A stretch of DNA of 6,881 bases from SAR116 cluster bacterium. GTDB taxonomy: Bacteria > Pseudomonadota > Alphaproteobacteria > Puniceispirillales > GCA-002684695. The stretch lies in assembly GCA_002684695.1 (NCBI GenBank), contig NYVQ01000053.1:7496-14376 (forward strand), in the 5' to 3' direction. Every line of letters begins with the position of its first letter. The first letter of the stretch is position 1. Of the stretch, positions 1 to 4,001 are shown piece by piece. The translations under genes and the position numbers were made by a program. A model generated the notes under the pieces. The model saw only the letters and a list, made by a program, of their open reading frames with translations, made no database searches and was not told the origin of the DNA.

Positions 1-177
1 AGAATATCTCACCCTGACGGAGCACCTTCAGCTGTTACATCTGAAACATTTCTTATGGCTAAATCTTTATCATCACCTATGTATACTCATAACGTAGCAC
101 AAACTAAATATTCAAGGATATCCAGCTGGTCGGTTGAAGAACCAAGATTTACTAAAAAAGTTAATTTATTAGCGTAA
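1..177 (+). CDS. 3' end of an unidentified protein (58 codons plus stop)
   Basis: Frame 1 is open from the window edge to a TAA at 175-177, so only the C-terminal 58 residues are present. The visible sequence starts RISHPDGAPSAVTSETF and ends EEPRFTKKVNLLA. It is hydrophilic, with no membrane segment, no obvious catalytic motif and no flagellin-type C-terminus. I do not recognise the family. Its codon use and composition look like normal coding sequence and are less AT-rich than the spacer that follows. No plus-strand terminator with a T-tract lies downstream. The nearest hairpin (195-230) has its T-tract on the other strand, so this gene converges with the predicted small RNA, which ends about 11 bases away. 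The frame is probably real because it is open throughout with ordinary protein-like composition. Its function is unknown. Confidence 0.6.
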   Translation, partial: RISHPDGAPSAVTSETFLMAKSLSSPMYTHNVAQTKYSRISSWSVEEPRFTKKVNLLA

Positions 178-187
178 AATTAAACTC

Positions 188-230
188 AAAAAATTAGCGG
201 TCTTGAAGGGTTAAATCAACAAGACCGCCA
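188..230 (-). terminator. intrinsic terminator of the candidate small RNA
   Basis: On the minus strand, GCGGTCTTG and CAAGACCGC form a perfect 9-bp GC-rich stem around a 14-nt loop. A G-U pair (229/196) and a U-A pair (230/195) extend it to 11 bp. One base after this extension come six consecutive U (193-188). The T-tract lies only on the minus side, so it stops leftward transcription and is not a terminator for the plus-strand gene ending at 177. Its presence implies a leftward transcript starting in the spacer or beyond. Confidence 0.75.
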
Positions 231-247
231 TCGGAGATCGTTCCTAG

Positions 248-267
248 CTATTTTCGCTGACCTCTAG
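248..267. repeat. left copy of a 20-bp perfect inverted repeat (partner 382-401)
   Basis: The plus strand reads CTATTTTCGCTGACCTCTAG, the exact reverse complement of 382-401. Identity stops abruptly at both edges. This copy forms the loop and inner stem of the predicted small RNA's 5' hairpin. An exact 20-base match within 154 bp is very unlikely by chance. Confidence 0.85.
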
Positions 268-283
268 GAACTGACTAATAATG

Positions 284-299
284 TGCAATAGTCATGCCA
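284..299 (-). promoter_or_regulatory. sigma-54 (RpoN) promoter for the candidate small RNA
   Basis: The minus strand reads TGGCATGACTATTGCA. This fits the RpoN consensus TGGCAYR-N4-TTGCW at every defined position, with GG and GC exactly 10 bases apart. The -12 C lies at 285, placing +1 near 273, two bases before the first stem of the predicted small RNA. No protein gene lies downstream on this strand before the terminator, so the promoter appears dedicated to a non-coding transcript. RpoN promoters need an enhancer-binding activator; I see no clear upstream site. Confidence 0.68.
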
Positions 300-348
300 A
301 AGTATGAAAAATAGGTTTGGTTTTTAGGTGTAATGTAAAAATGATTTT

Positions 349-383
349 AAAACAGTCCCCCCAATATGAAAATTGGGGGGACT
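349..383 (-). terminator. strong hairpin, probable terminator of the TPR-methyltransferase transcript
   Basis: AGTCCCCCCAAT (383-372 read on the minus strand) and ATTGGGGGGACT (365-354) form a perfect 12-bp stem with a run of six G-C pairs and a 6-nt loop. On the minus strand it is followed by GTTTT and a few bases later TTTTT, a mediocre U-tract. The plus side has no T-tract, so it best serves the gene that stops at 549, leaving a 3' UTR of about 165 nt. The stem is very strong, but its role as a terminator is inferred. Confidence 0.6.
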
Positions 384-401
384 AGAGGTCAGCGAAAATA
401 G
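382..401. repeat. right copy of the 20-bp perfect inverted repeat (partner 248-267)
   Basis: The plus strand reads CTAGAGGTCAGCGAAAATAG, the reverse complement of 248-267. In the leftward transcript of the TPR-methyltransferase gene, this segment would lie in the 3' UTR, directly before the terminator-like hairpin, and would be perfectly complementary to the small RNA. It also sits in a small hairpin of its own, with GACTA (380-384) pairing with TAGTC (399-403). That hairpin competes with the base of the hairpin at 354-383. Confidence 0.85.
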
Positions 402-403
402 TC

Positions 404-548
404 TTATTAAATATAACGGTTGAAAAATAATAAATTTTAAAAAAAAATGGATTTAATTTCTTTTTAAGAATTTAAATCAATAAAAATGATATAAATTAAG
501 TGATTAAATTAAAATTGAGAAATTTTTTTATATATTTAGTAATTAAAA
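404..548. other. extremely AT-rich spacer without a gene
   Basis: The 120 bases 421-540 contain only 12 G or C (10%), clearly below the flanking genes. There is no open frame of note and no convincing promoter or hairpin. On the minus strand it would be the first part of the 3' UTR of the TPR-methyltransferase gene. Such composition could also bind H-NS-like proteins, but nothing here shows that. Confidence 0.6.
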
Positions 549-3092
549 TTAAACTTTTTGACACCAGAATTGATACATACCAGAAAATATAAAATTATCT
601 GAATTTTCAAGTTTATTCCATAAATCTAAATCATAAATATCGGAGTTTTCAGAAAATTTACTCTTAAAAAGATTTTTAATTCTAGGGTTATCAAATCCAC
701 AGAAAATCAAACCAAGACTTGATAAAATTTCTCTTATAGCTGGAATTGTAAACGTATGCTCCTGGACATGAAATAATAAATCGCGAACTTCGCTTAAGCT
801 AAAAAAGTCAGGAGATTCAATCAGTTTTCTATGATGTTCTTTTTCTGAATTAATAATCATATTTCGAAATGATTTAATTTCTAAACTATTAGGTAATAAT
901 TGCATTTCTTTTATTTCTTTTTTATTTAAAAAGATATTTTTTCGAGCTAACTGACTGTATAAACCAATTTTCATAATACCACCTGGTTTTAGTATAGACT
1001 TTAATGAACTCCATCCAGCTATTGGATCTTCGAGGTGATGAAGAACACCTGCACTTTCAATGATGTCAAAATCTGAAAATGTATTTTTTAAATCAAGTAT
1101 ATCGGCTTGAAAATATTCTACATTTTTAATACCTAATTCCTCTGATTTACGTTTTGCGTATGCTAAACTATTTTTACTTATGTCAATTGCTGTCACTGTA
1201 CAATTTTTGAATCTTGAAGCAGTAAGTATGGAATGTTGTCCCGTACCGCATCCGGCAATGAGTATTTTTGGATTTTTGATGTTTTTTAAATATTTATTTG
1301 TTGTTTTTAGTTCAGCCTTTTTGATAAATTCCATAATGGACAAAGGTCTATATGTTAATTCGGTGCTAAACCATCTGGGATATGGATTTTCTTCGTACTG
1401 TTCCTTAACCTTTTGAGATATTTTATTTGATATTTTATTTAAGCATTTTATATTCTTTGCAAGCTCTTTTTCTTTTTCTCCATCGTATATTTGTATACTA
1501 AACAAGTATTCAAGTTCCTTTGGAACTTCAAACATGCTTTGCCATGAAATTTCATTTAGTGGTTGGTAACTTGCAAGACACTGTAATTCAATTATCTCAG
1601 GAATTATACTTTCAGCTAACTTTTTTTCTATATTGTTTTTTAGTCTATCAATATAATTATCTTCTACGTTCGAAGTATTATATATATATTCATTGATAAA
1701 GCATTGTAATGCTAGCGCTTCACAGAAAATATAAATATCTGATTTTTCAACTAAATCATCGATATTTTTTAAAATGAGAAACCTTATCTCTTTAAAGATG
1801 TTCTCAAACTCTAAGTCTTGAATAGGGCAAGATTTCATTAGTTCTAACAATAACTCATTTTTTGAAATAATGTTTAAAGCCTCAAATAAATTTTTTGATA
1901 AGTTTTTTGATTTGAGAAACTCTATTACTTTTTTTATATCTTCCTTACCTTTCAATAAATTTATTGCTGTTTTAGATATGTCAATTGGACGTACAATTGT
2001 TTTTAATATTAATAATTGTATAATTATTGATTCTAAATCGGAGTTACCCTTTTTAAAATCAAGTCCTTCTTTTAAAACTAAACTTAAGTTATAAAATGAT
2101 TGTAAATTGGCTTTATCTATTTTTATTGCACTAATAAAATTGTTTATACAACCTTCTAAATTCCCCTGTTCTTTTGAATTAAAAGCTAAATTATTATATG
2201 CTGTAATATACTTAGGATTAATTTTTAAAGCATTTAGAAAACTTATTTCTGCATCCTCAAAATTTAATTTTTTCTCTTGAACAAGACCTAAGTTGTTGTG
2301 AGCTTCAAAAAAATCTTTTTGTGAATTAATTGCACTAATGAAACAAATTTCTGCATCTTCTAAATTACCTAATTCTGTTAAAAGAATGCCTAAATGATTG
2401 TGAGCCTCTGCATAATCTGGTTTTAATTTTATAGCATATTGATAATTTTCTATAGCTCCAGTAAATTGACCTATTTCTTTCAATGTTATAGCAAAATTAT
2501 TATAACCCTCGTAATCTTGCGGATCTATCTCTATATTTTTTTGGTGTGCTTCAATAGCTTTATCAAATTCACCTTTATTTCTAAAAATAGCTGATAATAC
2601 TTTCCATGCAAATGGATGAGAGGGATACTGTTTTAACATCAATATAGATAGTCGCTCTGCATCATTGTAATTTTCACTGTTAAATGCAGAAAGTATATTA
2701 TTCATTCCAAATTCAGATGGTGAAGGCTTTTGTATTTTAGATATTATCTGTTCATTTAGCTTGTAAAGGATTGTTTTAGGAATGCCTTTCTGTCGCGCTT
2801 TTTTTAATGACTTTTTTGCTTTTTGAAGATCATTATTTTTTATTAGAGTTTGTATATAACTAATCCAAAATTGATCTATTTTTGGATTGTTCACTATAGC
2901 ATTTTTAAAATTAATAAGAGCTTCATCTATTTTTAAATAAACAAGAGAAATAATTCCAAGATTATGATAAGCATCTGAATTATTTGGTTCTGATGAAAGA
3001 ACTATTCGGTAAAGTTTCGCTGCTTCTTGAAATTGACCATTGTTTTGTGCGTTTATACCTTGATTAAGTGTATTGCTGATATTTAAATTCAT
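549..3092 (-). CDS. TPR-repeat protein fused to a class I SAM-dependent methyltransferase
   Basis: A cytosolic protein of 847 residues, probably acting on flagellin or a glycan precursor; the substrate is unknown. The N-terminal third holds TPR repeats at roughly residues 8-75 and 162-331, with repeated A-x-N-N-L-G and P-x-Y-x-x-A-(H/Y)-N patterns. A helical middle region (about 340-560) has no recognisable motif. Then come QYEENPYPRW (565-574), a signature of this TPR-methyltransferase group, and a Rossmann-fold methyltransferase: motif I ILIAGCGTGQHS (610-621), acidic AIDIS (635-639), ADILDL, VLHHLEDP and LKPGG (about 701-705). It looks intact. I chose ATG at 3092 over the adjacent TTG at 3095 because GAGG (3103-3100) lies 7 bases before the ATG. 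There is a possible sigma-54 promoter upstream and a terminator-like hairpin downstream. The methyltransferase fold is secure; the flagellar role is inferred from the neighbours. Confidence 0.87.
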   Translation of the reverse strand: MNLNISNTLNQGINAQNNGQFQEAAKLYRIVLSSEPNNSDAYHNLGIISLVYLKIDEALINFKNAIVNNPKIDQFWISYIQTLIKNNDLQKAKKSLKKARQKGIPKTILYKLNEQIISKIQKPSPSEFGMNNILSAFNSENYNDAERLSILMLKQYPSHPFAWKVLSAIFRNKGEFDKAIEAHQKNIEIDPQDYEGYNNFAITLKEIGQFTGAIENYQYAIKLKPDYAEAHNHLGILLTELGNLEDAEICFISAINSQKDFFEAHNNLGLVQEKKLNFEDAEISFLNALKINPKYITAYNNLAFNSKEQGNLEGCINNFISAIKIDKANLQSFYNLSLVLKEGLDFKKGNSDLESIIIQLLILKTIVRPIDISKTAINLLKGKEDIKKVIEFLKSKNLSKNLFEALNIISKNELLLELMKSCPIQDLEFENIFKEIRFLILKNIDDLVEKSDIYIFCEALALQCFINEYIYNTSNVEDNYIDRLKNNIEKKLAESIIPEIIELQCLASYQPLNEISWQSMFEVPKELEYLFSIQIYDGEKEKELAKNIKCLNKISNKISQKVKEQYEENPYPRWFSTELTYRPLSIMEFIKKAELKTTNKYLKNIKNPKILIAGCGTGQHSILTASRFKNCTVTAIDISKNSLAYAKRKSEELGIKNVEYFQADILDLKNTFSDFDIIESAGVLHHLEDPIAGWSSLKSILKPGGIMKIGLYSQLARKNIFLNKKEIKEMQLLPNSLEIKSFRNMIINSEKEHHRKLIESPDFFSLSEVRDLLFHVQEHTFTIPAIREILSSLGLIFCGFDNPRIKNLFKSKFSENSDIYDLDLWNKLENSDNFIFSGMYQFWCQKV

Positions 3093-3099
3093 CAAAGAT

Positions 3100-3103
3100 C
3101 CTC
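3100..3103 (-). promoter_or_regulatory. ribosome binding site that fixes the start of the TPR-methyltransferase
   Basis: The minus strand reads GAGGATCTTTG before ATG. GAGG ends 7 bases before the ATG at 3092 but only 4 before the TTG at 3095, so the ATG is the better start. Confidence 0.7.
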
Positions 3104-3133
3104 AAAATTAGTGCTGAAAATATTTACGTAATA

Positions 3134-3150
3134 TAGCAAAGAATATCCCT
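3134..3150 (-). promoter_or_regulatory. possible sigma-54 promoter for the TPR-methyltransferase
   Basis: The minus strand reads AGGGATATTCTTTGCTA. GG (3149-3148) and GC (3137-3136) are exactly 10 bases apart and the -12 box TTGCT is perfect. The -24 box is weaker: A for T, and G for C after the GG. The predicted start near 3124 gives a 32-nt leader, in line with the other candidates in this window. This is the weakest of the four sites. Confidence 0.42.
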
Positions 3151-3202
3151 CAAAATTTTTTATAGAATTTAAATTATGATACACTTAAAATTAACTAGAA
3201 AA

Positions 3203-3838
3203 TTATTGATAAAAGTTTTCACTATCCAGTCTATCTTTCATTCTATGCACACCATAAAAGTTGCTATTGTTATAGCTTTCAGATGCAAATAAAGCCCAGT
3301 ATATTTCTGGATGAAGAGAACTGATGCACTCGATTTGTCCAAGCCACCAAGATGGTGGTCTTACAGTTATATGAGCATTTTCACCATTTGGTAAAAGAGC
3401 TGCAGCATTATAACATGCAACATTGATTACTACACATTTATTTGCATATTTAAAAAGATCATTTATTACCCATGGAACATCATTAATAAAAATATGTTCT
3501 AAAACATCAAAGCACAAAACAATGTCACTTTTTCTCTTGTTTCTTTTACTTCTTGCAGGTTCAAAACTATGAATTTTATTTAAGCCAATATAATCGATAA
3601 ATTTCTCACCATTGCTTAATTTTGTATTGTTAAGATCACTGCCACCTGAACCATAGTCTAATGCAGTTTTGGCATTGAAATACCCAATGATTTTTTCTAG
3701 TTGATCAGAAAATTTAAGAGGTTCTGCATCTGAATATACATTTTTTACAAATGAACCATCAGTTCTATTATAGCCTTCCTTGGCCATTATCTCATATTGT
3801 GATAGAAGCTCATTATATTGATTTGATAATTGAAACAT
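3203..3838 (-). CDS. class I SAM-dependent methyltransferase-like protein, 211 aa
   Basis: A small soluble protein with a methyltransferase core. The SAM-binding motif I is TALDYGSGGSD (58-68), matching the acidic-x-G-x-G-x-G pattern. DVLEH (111-115), preceded by a beta strand (IVLCF), corresponds to the post-II/motif IV region seen in small-molecule methyltransferases. A later strand, KCVVINVAC (134-142), follows, then a conserved-looking NGENAHITVRPPSWW (151-165) that may shape the substrate pocket. There is no signal peptide or membrane segment. The length is normal for a stand-alone enzyme. The ATG at 3838 is supported by GGA at 3847-3845 (6-base spacing) and a sigma-54 promoter predicted to start near 3861. 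It lies 110 bp before the TPR-methyltransferase with no clear terminator between, so some cotranscription is likely. The substrate is unknown; context suggests flagellin glycan or sugar-precursor methylation. Confidence 0.75.
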   Translation of the reverse strand: MFQLSNQYNELLSQYEIMAKEGYNRTDGSFVKNVYSDAEPLKFSDQLEKIIGYFNAKTALDYGSGGSDLNNTKLSNGEKFIDYIGLNKIHSFEPARSKRNKRKSDIVLCFDVLEHIFINDVPWVINDLFKYANKCVVINVACYNAAALLPNGENAHITVRPPSWWLGQIECISSLHPEIYWALFASESYNNSNFYGVHRMKDRLDSENFYQ

Positions 3839-3870
3839 TCCTATTCCATTAAATGATTTTTAGAGAATAA

Positions 3871-3887
3871 TTGCAATTTACATGCCT
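3871..3887 (-). promoter_or_regulatory. sigma-54 promoter for the small methyltransferase gene
   Basis: The minus strand reads AGGCATGTAAATTGCAA. It differs from TGGCAYR-N4-TTGCW only at the first base. GG (3886-3885) and GC (3874-3873) are 10 bases apart. The predicted +1 near 3861 leaves a 23-nt leader. It is divergent from the fliD promoter about 50 bp away, so one activator could serve both. Confidence 0.62.
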
Positions 3888-3937
3888 TAATTTTTAACAG
3901 TTAAATTATAATCAAAATCTGTAATTTTTAATAGTAT

Positions 3938-3955
3938 TTGGCACTTCTTTTGCAT
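3938..3955 (+). promoter_or_regulatory. sigma-54 promoter of fliD
   Basis: The plus strand reads TTGGCACTTCTTTTGCAT. The -24 element TGGCAC and -12 element TTGCA are perfect, with GG and GC 10 bases apart. The predicted +1 near 3965 gives a 37-nt leader. RpoN control of fliD is known in Vibrio, Pseudomonas and related polar-flagellated bacteria, where an enhancer-binding protein of the FlrC/FleQ type activates it. Confidence 0.8.
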
Positions 3956-4001
3956 CCTTTAATAATTAATTTTTTTATAACTAAAATAATTTGAGATAGC
4001 T

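Larger units (their letters stand above)
188..273 (-). ncRNA. candidate sigma-54-dependent small RNA, about 86 nt
   Basis: Seen on the minus strand: a consensus sigma-54 promoter (299-284) predicts a start near 273. Starting at 271 is a hairpin with an 8-bp perfect stem, GUUCCUAG (271-264) with CUAGGAAC (247-240), and a 16-nt loop (263-248). A short linker containing CUCC (239-231) follows. The RNA would end with an intrinsic terminator: stem GCGGUCUUG (228-220) with CAAGACCGC (205-197), then UAA and six U (193-188). Promoter, 5' hairpin, linker and terminator are spaced as in a stand-alone bacterial sRNA. The stretch 267-248 is exactly complementary to minus-strand bases 401-382, in the predicted 3' UTR of the upstream methyltransferase gene. 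I do not recognise the family, and it does not resemble what I know of the Qrr RNAs. Transcription and function are inferred. Confidence 0.62.

Noticed and set aside
211..231. Six-codon minus-strand reading frame (MAVLLI) inside the small RNA, with AGGA in the hairpin arm 10 bases upstream
   Set aside because: It resembles a leader peptide before an attenuator, but no minus-strand gene follows within the window and such short frames are common by chance.
240..271. Hairpin GTTCCTAG/CTAGGAAC as an integron attC site
   Set aside because: The core-site pattern RYYYAAC...GTTRRRY is absent and no integrase or cassette array is visible.
354..383. C6/G6 hairpin as a plus-strand terminator of the left gene
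   Set aside because: It is about 180 bases from that gene and has no T-tract on the plus side.
248..401. The inverted repeats as ends of a MITE or tiny insertion element
   Set aside because: No target-site duplication flanks the pair, and the copies coincide with RNA hairpins, a terminator and a promoter in consistent orientation. RNA function explains more, although a dispersed repeat cannot be excluded.
1180..1416. Plus-strand open frame opposite the methyltransferase domain
   Set aside because: It lies wholly antisense to a well-supported gene, and its translation shows no family motif.
1870..2094. Plus-strand open frame opposite the middle region of the TPR-methyltransferase
   Set aside because: It is an antisense shadow in AT-rich coding DNA with low-complexity Phe/Ile/Lys composition.
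3093..3095. TTG start for the TPR-methyltransferase
   Set aside because: The adjacent ATG at 3092 has better ribosome-binding-site spacing (7 bases against 4) and is the stronger codon.
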